From positions 93,466,588 to 93,530,587 of the forward strand of contig CM070548.1 of NCBI GenBank assembly GCA_036346405.1: 64,000 nucleotides of DNA, read 5' to 3'. The DNA is from Phyllostachys edulis. Lineage: Eukaryota > Streptophyta > Magnoliopsida > Poales > Poaceae. Of this stretch, positions 33,258 to 43,513 are shown piece by piece. The translations under genes and the position numbers were made by a program. Below the pieces are notes generated by a model that was not told the origin of the DNA, made no database searches, and saw nothing but the letters and a program-made list of their open reading frames with translations. Position 1 is the first letter of the stretch, and the number at the start of each line of letters is the position of its first letter.

Positions 33258-33510
33258 ACGGTTTCTGAACCGTCTGAATATGTTCGTCTGTGGTAACAGG
33301 CGGTTATCACAGACAGTTCAAAAACCGTTTGTGATATGAATATCACAGACGGTTTGTTATTGAAACCGTCTGTGAAGGCATAGTATCACAGACGGTTTCT
33401 ATTAAAAACCGTATGTGATACGTAGAATATCACAGACGGTTTTTAATAAAAACCGTCTGTGATACTATGCCTTCACAGACGGTTTTAATAAAAAACCGTA
33501 TGTGATAGTT
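33258..33510. repeat. CACTA subterminal repeats, left end
   Basis: Multiple direct and inverted copies of TCACAGACGGTT and AACCGTCTGTGA, with T/A runs between them. In CACTA elements these bind the element's own DNA-binding protein and are needed in cis for transposition (family knowledge). Confidence 0.9.
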
Positions 33511-33904
33511 CATTACCCTAACTACTTTTTACTAATTTTTGGCTAGCCTCAGGAATTGTTAGCCATGCCCTTTGAAAACAAGCATGCAGAAAATAGATAC
33601 AACACACATAATCAATTATTGACAACTCAAAGTGATCATTACTCAAAATAAATTACAAAATATTGAATTTGTTCAAGTATTGTCGCTATAGTTACAATTG
33701 GATTACAATTGAGTCAATTGTTTGCGTGAAACTCTGGGTCGGCAACAGAGTGAAACTCTCCTTTGTCGTTAACGATTTCTGACATGATAAAGCCGCAGAG
33801 CTTCCCTCAAATGTCCCTGATCTCATCCGCAACGAGTCCATCTAAATCTATCATCAAGTCCTATCGCTAGCAAGAAAGAGCAAAGTGGTAAGCATATATA
33901 TTTA
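33511..33904. other. CACTA interior, 3' side of the Ulp1-type gene
   Basis: No frame recognised. Probably 3' untranslated or spacer sequence of the reverse-strand gene. Confidence 0.4.
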
Positions 33905-34963
33905 AATTTATAATTAGGAAATAATTATTTTGAGATTGACAAACCTTGGGATCCTTCTGCTTAGCACTAATGATTTGCTGCATATGATGGCAAACGTAGA
34001 TTGCACATCGGTCATCATTTTTTTTTGTCAAGTGCACCGCAAAAATAGAATTACATATATAGGTATAGTCAATTCAAGACGCATTATTATGAAGTATGAT
34101 ATAGGATTATTGTGTTGTAGCATGTACCAGAAATTTCGTCTTGTGTGTTAGTTGGGTGCTCAATCCATTGTATGGTCTTTCTTTGGCAACATAGGCAATG
34201 AACGAACTACATGATTTCAAAAAGTTATCCTCAGCCATTTCAAACGAAGGAAGACTACAATAGAGTTATGTATAGAGGAAATTAGCATACCTTTCGAGTA
34301 TTCCTTGCAGAATGTTGAAGTCGTGGTCGTTTCTGACTAGGGAATCAAGGTATATCACTCTGTTCCTCTTTGGTATAATGACTAAAAGGATCCAGTGGTA
34401 CCTACTCATGTATGTCGCTATAGTCATTAAACCTAAGTTCGTGCTGCGTATAAAGTACAAATAAAATTTATATAGCAAGTAGTGAAGCACTTACCCCTGG
34501 TTGTAGGGCACCACTATATAGTCCTTGTGGCCCTGACTTAGCAATGCCGCCGTTATGTATTTCTCGACGAAGGACGGGTCTGTTTCAATGGTTTGCATAG
34601 GTACCACGTGTGGGTCGAGGCAACCCACTGGTTCTCGCCATGCCCGGGTTTGTTTCATCATGTATCTATACATAGGCAATGAGTTGTGATATTTATCGGT
34701 ATTACATGAATGTAGAACTTGATTGTACACACTTACAGTGTCCAACATCGTAGAAGCGAGGCGTCGAGGCCAACGAGGTTGAATAGGTCATATAAGTCGT
34801 TGAAGCCTACGACGAAGTTGCCCGGCCCGTTGAAGAAATGCTCATCCTTGTATGCGACGGTGATTCCAATATCGCACCCCTTCTTTCCGGTCTTCCGCAT
34901 GTACCAGGCATGCAAAGCCTGACAAGCAAATCCGGTAGCGGAGTTAATCTGTGTTTCGGGCAC
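33905..34963 (-). CDS. Ulp1-like (C48) cysteine protease region of the CACTA element
   Basis: Encodes a SUMO-protease-like fold, often found as the C-terminal part of the second gene of plant CACTA elements; its job in transposition is not established. The reverse strand reads HFFNGPGNFVVGFNDLYDLF and LLRCWTL (34,733-34,900), then HWILLVIIP with the catalytic His codon at 34,395-34,397, YLDSL with the Asp codon at 34,344-34,346, and RCAIYVCHHM with the Cys codon at 34,005-34,007. The pieces lie in separate open stretches separated by AT-rich gaps that look like introns. No stop was noticed inside the three catalytic blocks. It is probably continuous with the Ptta-type region upstream (35.2-36.8 kb). 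Exon borders are not resolved. Confidence 0.7.
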
Positions 34964-35231
34964 AATGGTTTTCTGATGGAGTACTGCCCGGAGTTCTCGG
35001 ACTTGGGAGGCGCCTTAATGTTCATCAATTTCAATTTGGTCGTAACGACTGGCAGCGTCTTCCTGCGAGACGACTCGGGAACCGATACGGCGGCACACTT
35101 TTCTCCACGGGAACCGATGAGGTGGCCTTCTGAGGCGAAAGATGAGGTGGAGTTATCGAGGGTCCTGTTGGAGAGGAATGGTTGTGTCGAGATTGCGGCA
35201 CTGCTGGGTCCAAGGCGATGTCCTTCTTGGA

Positions 35232-36793
35232 TCACTGGATAAAAGTGTATCTAGCATCCCCTAGTGTTCTGATGTCTTCGTTCGGGCGAATCTCCAGTAG
35301 GACAGCCATAAAATTGTTATGTACCATGTCCACCTGGACCCTGGCATAACCCTGTGCCAGCTGGACACCGTGCTGCACTACCCCTTCCTGGTATGGATAC
35401 ACCATCCCCCGCCCAGCCTCAATAGAAATTGACCCAACCATCCTCACTTGGAGCTTGTAGGGCGTCAGCCCCTACAAAACAATATGCAATTAGCTAAGGC
35501 ATCCTATAGGTCTATCTTTGGTGCATTCCATAGATGTACATTATCTTGATGTCGTCTATCGGTAATTGGACGTCGTCATGTTTAGAATGATGCGTGGACG
35601 TGACGCTACTCCGATGTCGAGGAGGACTAGCTCCCAAATTAACAGGGGCAGCTTGGGATTGCTGGCTCAGGAGTTGATTCATTTGATCCGGCAATTGTGT
35701 TAACTGTCCTTGAAATTTTGCAGTAATCATTTGTACCAACCAGTCCTCGCGCTCGGCCTTAGATCTCTTCCTACTCCTATATGTGCAGTAGTCGTCTGCG
35801 AATCCATAACTCTAAGATACGTTAACCCCAAGGCCTCGCGTGTGACCCGGGTGCTTCTTGTTTCCCAGGGCCGTAGATAGTATATCCTTCTCCCTGTCTG
35901 CTTGGAAGGAGCCTTTGGAAGTTTGGGTAGTTAATTCACGCTGCAAGAGGTCATCATGTTATTATAGACACTATGAAGTTATGGACTTATTAACAATTAG
36001 GTAGTGCAACATATTTACCACACGTTGGGACACTTCCTGGTCTGCTGGGTTTATGAAAGAGATGCTGCTCGAAGACGAGACTTTTGACCTCGCTTTTAAC
36101 CAGCTTAGGGAACGCGGGTCTGTGATCCCAGGAAATAGCTCGGTTGCGTTCTCCTCCTCCGCCGCCCATTCCGTGGATTTAGCCACGCACTCCAGTGGTG
36201 CCGAGTGCGTGGGGGTGAGTGTTTAGGTGTCCGAGAGCTTTGTGTGCGACTTTGCTCCTTAAATTAATTGTCGCCTTCATAGCCACAAAGGCGCCCCATG
36301 TTTTCCGCGTCAAGAATCCATACTTCGCGAAGGGCGTCTGACCCGTGTTCACGTACTTCGTGACAAGAATGCTCTTGAAGGTCCTCCACGCGTGATACAT
36401 TGAGAGCAACGCCTGCCGTTCCACACGTGCTATGTCTGCTTCTGGGATAGTGAACTTGCTTGAAAGTTCTGTCCACAATGCGCCTCTCTCTTCTTTCGTC
36501 AGAGACTTCCAGCTTGGTGTGGTGATGGTGATTCGTTCCCTTGCAAGTATCCCACAGATGGTCCGGAATCTCGCCGCTGATCTCTGGGGACTCAAAGGGA
36601 TCCCAACGTCACTGACCTCCGTGATGATCAGTCGGCCCGCAGGCAATTTCGATTTTCCTCTACCATCTCGCTCACGTATCATTATCGTTGACGGAAATCC
36701 AGACGCATTAGGCGGCGTCGGTGACGGCGGCGAAGACGACGCCTCTGCTATCTGCGGCGTTGGTGACGGCGGCAAAGACGACGCCTCTGCCAT
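35232..36793 (-). CDS. Plant transposase (Ptta/En-Spm)-like region, second CACTA gene
   Basis: The first exon is open from ATG at 36,793 for 204 codons. It has two tandem SSLPPSPTPQIAEA-like units (residues 1-30), a basic linker, and a helical DNA-binding-like core containing WKSLTKEERGALWTELSSKF and YHAWRTFKSILV, as in the Ptta/En-Spm transposase 24 family. Downstream open stretches (35,971-36,186; 35,512-35,739; 35,232-35,447) continue it. They contain ITDPRSLSWLKARS-like text and a Gln-rich helix. Introns are likely between them. The role inferred from the family is binding of the subterminal repeats. No clear disabling mutation was seen, but the exon structure is not proven. Confidence 0.6.
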
Positions 36794-36854
36794 ATCGCTT
36801 ACTTGCTATCTTTATAAGTTACATACGCTCAACATGTGCAATATTAGCAAATAA

Positions 36855-37850
36855 TCATAATTAATTCCAGCATAAATATAAAACAATAAAGCATTAATCT
36901 AACAACATTTAAATGACCAAATTAACATAATAAAATTTAACAATTATCAAACAGATCTTGAGCTGAACCTAAAACTTTCCTGTTGAATGTCAAATGAACA
37001 TAATTAATTCCAGCAATCACTATTAGCCATAAAGCATAAGAACAACATGAAGTAAATGACCATAATAACATGTGCCCATGAAATTCTTTCAAGTCATTTA
37101 AACACAATATTATGCTCAGCATTAATAGCAACTAACCACCAATTAGCAAAGATAAGACATCAAGATTGATGTTATTATGTGCTCTCAGAAGGAGAGTAGC
37201 TAAAGAACAAGTCTTTGCCATCTCAATCCTGTTGTCTATGCTCTTCATTAAATGAATATGATAATATAAATTCAAACTATGAGCTCTAAACAATACTTTG
37301 CTTAACTGTCAAATGATCTCAACTGTTAACAAAAACAGATTAAACTTCCAGTCAAACAGACTACTAGAAGAATCACAAACTGGTCGTTAGATTACCAACA
37401 AAAACTGAATACTCTCAATAGAACTGAACATGAAGAACCAGAAGAATCAGAATAACTAGCTTTCAACCAAAAGTAACCAATTAACAGTATATCAAATTGA
37501 CAGTAGCAAGTAATACAATAGAGCTCAAGAATGAACTATCACATTCAATCTCAGTATAAGACAGAGTTCATCACAGAGCATGTCAAGAAAGCCCACTGAT
37601 CAATTTGCAATATCTTCAGTACTAGATTCAGAAATCAGAACTAATACAGATCAAGGTACCAACTAGCACTGCAAATTGATTTCAGATTTGACATTCATCA
37701 CAGATCAACCGAGCCCATATAACCACTTTGCTATCTCTTAGTGCACAATCTAATATAGAATTTGAAGCCAATCCAGCACATAAGTATATAGCTAAAGTGA
37801 CGCACAAACGTAATATAGGAATACTTATAGAGCGGATGCTGCACAAGAAC
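36855..37850 (-). other. Likely first intron of the second CACTA gene
   Basis: AT-rich DNA without frames, between the CT-rich leader at 37.86-38.2 kb and the first coding exon at 36.79 kb. On the reverse strand the leader ends at CACC|GTGAGTTC (about 37,853), a good splice donor. Confidence 0.4.
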
Positions 37851-37855
37851 TCACG

Positions 37856-38115
37856 GTGCAAGGAGGAGGCCGACACGGGGAGGAGGCCGCGTGGGGAGGA
37901 GGGAGGCGCGGGGGAGGAGGCCGGTGCAAGGGAGGGGGCCGCGAGGAGGAGGCCGGTGCAGGGGAGGAGGCCGACACGGGGAGGAGGACGGCGCGGGGAG
38001 GAGACCAGTGCAGAGGGAGGACGCCAACACGGGGAGGAGGACGGCACGGGAAGGAGGCCGGTGTAGAGGGAGGATGCCGACACGGGGAGGAGGCCACGCG
38101 TCGAGGCGGCGGCAG
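37856..38115 (-). repeat. GC-rich tandem array, probably 5' leader of the second CACTA gene
   Basis: Imperfect repeats of a GGGGAGGAGG(C/A)CG-type unit, with longer units such as GCGGGGAGGAGACCAGTGC. Frames on both strands (Arg/Gly-rich forward, Pro/Ser-rich reverse) are products of the repeat and are not called genes. Confidence 0.6.
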
Positions 38116-38239
38116 TGTCGACGATGTGAACGGGCGAGCCCTAGTGGAGGCGAAGGAGCGAGAGCTGAGCGGGCTAAGGACTGGGGAGATGAATGGGTGG
38201 CACTGGGGAGATGAATGGGCGAGGTCTAGGGTTATGAAG

Positions 38240-38400
38240 GCCTATCATAGACGGTTCTTTAATAGAACCGCTCGTCATCTGAATCCGAGCGGTTCTATTA
38301 AAGAACCGCTGCGTGATAAACTCATATCACGCGGTTCCTAAATAGAACCGTCAGGATTCCTTATCACAGATGGTTCCATAATAGAACATGCGTGATAACC
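38240..38400. repeat. Internal cluster of CACTA terminal-type repeats
   Basis: Direct and inverted words ATAGACGGTTCTTTAATAGA, GAGCGGTTCTATTAAAGAAC, ATCACGCGGTTCCTAAATAG and ATCACAGATGGTTCC form hairpin-like pairs. They resemble the subterminal arrays at the element ends but are diverged (CGCGGTT or AGCGGTT in place of AGACGGTT). They sit between the reverse-strand leader and the forward 179-codon frame, so they could act as a two-way promoter region or be the end of a second element. Confidence 0.75.
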
Positions 38401-38435
38401 TAACATGAACCTGGTCACAAGTTTCTTCATTTTCC

Positions 38436-38538
38436 CACGTGTGTCTCTTCATCTCTTTATTTTCTAACGTCGCTACAGCTCCTAAATATCTCTTCATCTC
38501 CCGCTCCAGCTTTAATTAGTACTTGTTCTATAAATAGA
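38436..38538 (+). promoter_or_regulatory. Promoter of the forward CACTA-internal gene
   Basis: A G-box CACGTG lies at 38,436-38,441 and a TATA box CTATAAATAGA at 38,528-38,538. The expected transcription start about 30 bp further on falls after the ATG at 38,553 and before the ATG at 38,601, which favours the second start codon. Confidence 0.5.
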
Positions 38539-38600
38539 TATCCCCCTCTACAATGGATTTCACACGAACCTCCTTGATCCCCTTTCTCCACAAACTCCAA

Positions 38601-39140
38601 ATGGCTTCCCCTCTCGTGCCAGTTGTATTGGCCTACATTGTGCTTATTTACTCGAACCTCTCTGGTTGCAACCTGGCCCAAGCTGCGGACAAGCCTTCCG
38701 TTCACAATGTCATCTGTTGTAGGCCCTCCGATCTACCGGAGACCATAGCGGCCATCATCTGTCGACTGGAGCTCCTCCTCAGACGGACCAATGCGAGGGT
38801 CTGCGGCATCTGGCGAGTAAATCTCATCGTGGAGATCGTCCTATGGAACTACTTGGTCCGCACCGAGGATGCAGCCCGGAGAGTCGAGGACGACATCCGA
38901 ATTGCAGGAGAGCGGGTCAACCTCGCCAAGACGGAGGAGACCAGGGTTGATGGCCTCTGGGCTATATGGGGTTTGGTTTCGGAGTCCGAACGGCTACAAG
39001 CGCGAATCGAGCGTGCAAGGTCGCAGGTGGAGGCGTTTGATCTGACAGTCGTTGATCCCGTCACCACTGAAGCCGACGAGAAGGCTTATGAAGATTTGAA
39101 GGCTAAGATAGGATCGCTAATCCTTTTTTATCGTCTGTGA
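38601..39140 (+). CDS. Unrecognised 179-residue protein with signal peptide, inside CACTA
   Basis: An uninterrupted frame runs opposite to the transposase genes. An in-frame ATG 48 bases upstream (38,553) would give 195 residues, but the TATA position and the context AAATGG favour 38,601. The start MASPLVPVVLAYIVLIYS is a strongly hydrophobic segment ending near NLAQA, so a secreted or membrane-anchored product is likely. Residues about 28-60 contain a Cys pair (ICC) and IICRLELLLRR. The second half is charged and helical (TEDAARRVEDDIRIAGERV; SERLQARIERARSQVEAF), possibly a coiled coil. The last codons and the stop fall in TATCGTCTGTGA, which resembles a CACTA terminal repeat, so the natural C-terminus may have been replaced. 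I do not recognise the family. It could be a captured host gene fragment. Confidence 0.55.
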   Translation: MASPLVPVVLAYIVLIYSNLSGCNLAQAADKPSVHNVICCRPSDLPETIAAIICRLELLLRRTNARVCGIWRVNLIVEIVLWNYLVRTEDAARRVEDDIRIAGERVNLAKTEETRVDGLWAIWGLVSESERLQARIERARSQVEAFDLTVVDPVTTEADEKAYEDLKAKIGSLILFYRL

Positions 39141-39487
39141 TGTAAAAAGGATATGATCTTTTTATCGTCTGTTTATTACAAGCGCATAATATTATCATTC
39201 CATATTACAATGAAGTCCACATTGACATCAAAATCAGATATGACAATTCCATGTTGACATCAAAATATATAAGAGATTACAAGTCCATAACACATGGCAA
39301 GTCCACATTGACATGTCTCATGTTATGGAATAAATTAATTACAATGGAGTGAATTCTTAATTAAAATATAGCCCTTCATGATGATCGACGCGCATATAGC
39401 TAGCTTCCTCACTGGGTTATTCCTCGAGCCTGATGCCGTCTCCGAAAGGAGGTAACTCGTCAAATTGATTGTATTCTTCCTCGTCCA
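39141..39487. other. Spacer between forward frame and TNP2, 3' to both
   Basis: AT-rich DNA lying between convergent genes. It contains short direct repeats of AAGTCCACATTGACAT and a second TATCGTCTG word at about 39,159. Confidence 0.5.
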
Positions 39488-42400
39488 CTACATTCTCAAC
39501 TCCGACAATCCTCCTTTTCCATGTAGAACGATGTGACGCTTCTTATTTGCTGGGTCGGTTACATAGAAGACTTGAACAACTTGGTTAGCCAGTACGAATG
39601 GTTCGTCTTTGTATCCGATACGTTCGAGGTCCACGGTAGTGACGCCGTACTTGTTGACCTTCACCTGTGGGAGATGGACCCAACGGTACCGAAATAGGGG
39701 GATCTTGAAAAGCACATAGTCGAGCTCCCATATCTCCTCTATTTGCCCATAGTAGGAGCTCCTCACCCATCGATCTTGAATGCATCTATCACGGACACAT
39801 TGTTTACGGGCTGTGCTCTTCCTATCCTAAGCTGCCATATAAAATGTGTACCTATTTATGTCGTATCCTTGCCATGTGATAATTGTAAATTATGGCCCTT
39901 TTGCCAACCATAGCAACATATCATCACTTGATGACCTCCCGGTGATTCACACATTTAACCATTTGTTGAACTGACGGTTGTGCTCTCTCGTGATCCAAAC
40001 CTCTGACCAGTCTGGATTCTGTTGGCGTACCATGTCTTTGTGCTCGTCGATGTACGGGGACACTTGGGTTATGTGTTGCAAGACCGTGAAATGGGCTTGA
40101 GCGTACGTATCCAAATCAGAAGTGATTGATTTCCTCCTGATGGTCCCGATGCCATCTAGTCTCCCCTCATGATGAGATAGAGGCATACCTATCGGTTCCA
40201 CCTGAGCCATGTAGTCAACGCAGAACTCAATGACCTCTTTGGTTGCATAACCTTCGATGATGCTGCTCTCTGGTCGAGATCGATTCCGTATGTAGGACTT
40301 GAGAATTCCCATGTACCTCTCGAACGGGTACATATGACGTAGGAACACAGAGCCGTATATCTTTATCTCTTTCACAAGGTGAATAATGAGATGGACCATG
40401 ATATCGAAAAATGATGGAGGAAAATACATCTCAAGATGACATAGAGTCGTCACCACCTCGGCCTACAGAGCATCTAGTCCTTGGGGATCGATGACCTTCT
40501 GAGCAATTGAGTTGAAGAAATAACACAGCATCAAGATTTCCACTCGGACCTTGTTCGGCAAGATACTCCTAATTGCAGCAGGAAGCATTTGTGTCATCCA
40601 CACATGACAATAATGAGATTTCATACCAATGAATTTCAAATCTTGCATAGAAACAAGTTTCTTAATGTTAGCGGAGTAACCAGACGGGACTTTGACACCA
40701 TGCAAGCTCTAGCACAGTTCATTTCTCTCAGCCTTGGACAGAGTGTAGCAAGCTGGTGAAAGGTACGTTCGTCATTTATCGGTCTCTTTCGGTACTAACT
40801 CGGTCCTTATATTCATATCAACTAAGTCACGCCGTGCGTTAACACCATCCTTTGTTTTGCCACTAATGTTCAGTAAGAGACCAATCAAGCTATCACATAC
40901 ATTCTTCTCCACGTGCATGACATTGATGCAGTGGTGAACTTCTAAGTGCTCCCAATAAGGCAAGTCCAAAAAAATTGACCGCTTCTTCCAGATGTTCTTC
41001 TAATGGGTTCTTAATTTACGTCCCTTCCCAAGCACAACATCAATATCCTTAACCATATCATAGACCTCTTTCCCTCTAAAAGCCCTTGGAGCTGAACTGT
41101 CCTCCTTATTTCCGTCAAATTGTTTCTTCATCTTGCGGTATGGGTGACTCTTGGGAAGGAACCTACGGTGGCCATATATACGCTTTTGCTGAGTTGTTCA
41201 GCCATACACTATTCGTAGCATCTAAACAGTGCGGACAGGCTTTGGCTCCTTTTGTACTGAAGCCCGACAGGTTACCAAGGACAGGAAAATCATTGATGGT
41301 GCAAAACAACATGACGCGTAAAGTGGAGTTCTCTCGTTTGTATGCATCCCATACCTGTACCCCTTTGTTCCACAATGTCACAAGATCTTCCAGCAATGGT
41401 GCTAGGTACACCTCAATATCATTCCCAGGTTGCTTCAGCCCTTGGATAAGTAGTGACATCAAAATGTACTTCCGCTTCATACACAACCAAATAGGAAGGT
41501 TGTACATACATAAATTCACGGGCTAGGTGCTATGTCGATTGCTCATGTTACTGAAAGGATTCATTCCATCTGTACTCAACCCTAACCTTATGTTCCTCGG
41601 TTCCCCACCAAACTCTTCGAAGCTCCGATCGAAGTTTCTCCACTAGGTAGAATCAGCAGGGTGTCTTAGCTTTCCATCTTTCGTACGCTCCTCCGAGTGC
41701 CAACGCAGCAATCTTGCCTCCTTTGAGTTCGCAAATAAATACTTCAAATGTGGGATCACAGGCAAATACCACAACATCTTAGCAAGAGGTCCTTGCTTCA
41801 CCTTAGTAGTATTCTGATGCTTGTATCGGGATGCTTTGCACACGGGACATACATGCATGTCTGCATACTCTTTACAGTAGAGGATACAATCGTTCGGACA
41901 TGCATGTATTCTTTCTACTTCCATTCCCAATGGACAAAGAACCTTCTTTGCTTGGTAGGTGGTGCTTGGGCAACACATTTCCCTTGGAAGGATGTCCGCT
42001 AGGAGACCTAACAACGCCGTGAAACTCTTATCGGACCAACCATTGCTTGCCTTCAATTTCAGCAGTTCAATCACAGTTGACAACCTTGTGTATTCGGCTT
42101 GCAGCCAGGAAACAAAGGTCTCACCGAGTCCTCCATTAAGCCCTCGAATTTACAAAACTCTCTCTCACTGTAGTTCTCTTTTGCATCGCGTAGCATCTGA
42201 TCCAGATTGTCATCGTGCGACCTATCCTCATCAAAAGCACAGTCCACATCTAGCATATCATTGACTTCCTCGGCGATGCCATCATTACTAACTTCCTGTG
42301 TAATCTGCTCTTCACCGTGACTGGTCCAACATGTATACCCTTTTTTGAAACCCTTTCGAATCAAGTGCGCTTCTATCTGCGCCGGGTTGTTAAATATCTT

Positions 42401-42547
42401 CAAATTACCGCAATCAATGCTTGGACAGTACATAAATTTTATCCCCTTCTTCAACATATCCTGCTTGGCGGCTCTTCTAAAAGCAACCATGCCATTAATG
42501 TACTCTTGACTCACACGGTTCACACCGTACATCCAGTTTCAGTCCAT
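39488..42547 (-). pseudogene. TNP2-like CACTA transposase, degenerate
   Basis: This is the DDE-type transposase that cuts CACTA ends. On the reverse strand the N-terminal transposase-associated domain is seen at 42,300-42,532 (YINGMVAFRRAAKQDM, CPSIDCGN, HLIRKGF). The TNP2 core follows (NDCILYCKEYADMHVCPVC, about 41,830-41,900; YNLPIWLCMKRKYILMSLLI and QPGNDIEVYLAPLLEDL, 41,400-41,500), then the DUF4218 region (FFDIMVHLIIHLVKEIKIYG, 40,340-40,410; FIGMKSHYCHVWMTQMLP) and DUF4216 (YRWVHLPQVKVNKYGV, about 39,650-39,700). Premature stops were seen at 42,539-42,541 (third codon after an upstream ATG), after HPADST near 41,645, in the HSTW-type motif near 41,525, and after QGLDAL near 40,463. The gaps may include introns, but these stops lie in conserved text, so the gene is probably dead. 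Confidence 0.85.
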
Positions 42548-42607
42548 CTACACTACGCATGTAACAAATTAGTGTCAAATTAGATTAATGAACCGCAAGT
42601 ATGTACT

Positions 42608-43125
42608 CTTCCTATTTACCAAATATACTTAAATTGATTAGCGATTAATTTATAGCAAACATAAAGGGTTATAGATTGTTACCCTCGGAGCTCACGACGA
42701 AAATACCAAATATCTCTCGAGAATCCTCTCCTTCTCCTCCCTTCCTCCTCTCCTTCTCCTGCCTTCCCTCTCTGTCGGCGGCGTAATGGGCTTCCTATTT
42801 ACCAAACATACTTAAATTGATTAGCGATTAATTTATAGCAAACATAAAGGGTTATAGATCGTTACCCTCGGAGCCCACGACGAAAATACAAAATATCTCT
42901 CGAGAATCCTAGTCTTCTCCTCCCATCCTCTTCTCCTTCTCCTCCCTTCCCTCTCTGTCGTTTACGCAATAGGCTTCCTATTTACCAAACATACTTAAAT
43001 TGATTAGCGATTAATTTATAGCAAACAAAAAGGGTTATAGATCGTTACCCTCGGAGCTCACGACGAAAATACCAAATATCTATTGAGAATCCTCTCCTTC
43101 TCCTCCCTTCCCTCTCTGTCAGCGG
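42608..43125. repeat. Three tandem 183-bp units upstream of TNP2
   Basis: CTTCCTATTTACC begins at 42,608, 42,791 and 42,974, an exact 183-bp spacing. Each unit contains AATTGATTAGCGATTAATTT, GGGTTATAGAT.GTTACC, GGAG.. CACGACGAAAATAC and a CT-rich tract (TCTCCTTCTCCTCCC). The array lies between the subterminal repeats and the TNP2 start, where promoter and leader are expected. The last unit is truncated. Confidence 0.85.
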
Positions 43126-43214
43126 CGCACGGGGGAAGGACCTGGTGGTGGCAGCAGCTCAAATGGGAATGGGTAGGGGCGGTCTGTTGGGACCAGGTAT
43201 TTGTATTGGCAGCC

Positions 43215-43513
43215 TATCAACGACGGTTCGTATTACAAACCGTCTGTGATACTTACTATCACAGACGGTTTTTTTTAATAGAATCGTTTGTGATAGTTCA
43301 CAGACGGTCTTTGTTCACAACCGTCTGTGATACTGCAGATTATCACAAATGGTTGTTTAATAGAACCGTCTATGATAGTTCACAGACGGTCTTTATTAAG
43401 AACCGTCTGTGAACTATCACAGCAAATATGACGTCCCGACAGACCCAACACAGACAGTTCCATTTTAACCGTCTGTGATGAGGCGTCTACTATTGCCTGT
43501 TTTTGTAGTAGTG
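43215..43513. repeat. CACTA subterminal repeats and right terminus
   Basis: Copies of ATCACAGACGGTT and AACCGTCTGTGAT in both orientations, followed by the terminus TTTTTGTAGTAGTG. Confidence 0.9.

Larger units (their letters stand above)
33232..43513 (-). mobile_element. CACTA (En/Spm) element, 10.3 kb, nested in the hAT transposase gene
   Basis: The left end starts CACTACTACAGATC and the right end finishes TTTTTGTAGTAGTG, so both termini read CACTACTACA. The flanking triplets are AGG (left) and AGA (right), a 3-bp target duplication with one mismatch. Subterminal arrays of ACAGACGGTT/AACCGTCTGTG occupy both ends. Two reverse-strand gene sets lie inside, TNP2 transposase (39.5-42.5 kb) and a Ptta/Ulp1-type gene (33.9-36.8 kb), together with a forward open frame (38.6-39.1 kb) and an internal cluster of terminal-type repeats (38.24-38.40 kb). 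Confidence 0.9.

Noticed and set aside
33258..33510. CRISPR-like array appearance of ACAGACGGTT repeats
   Set aside because: A plant nuclear transposon context with inverted and direct copies and no uniform spacers; these are CACTA subterminal repeats.
37682..38341. Gly/Arg-rich and Pro/Ser-rich frames over the GC array
   Set aside because: Generated by the short tandem repeats of the CACTA leader.
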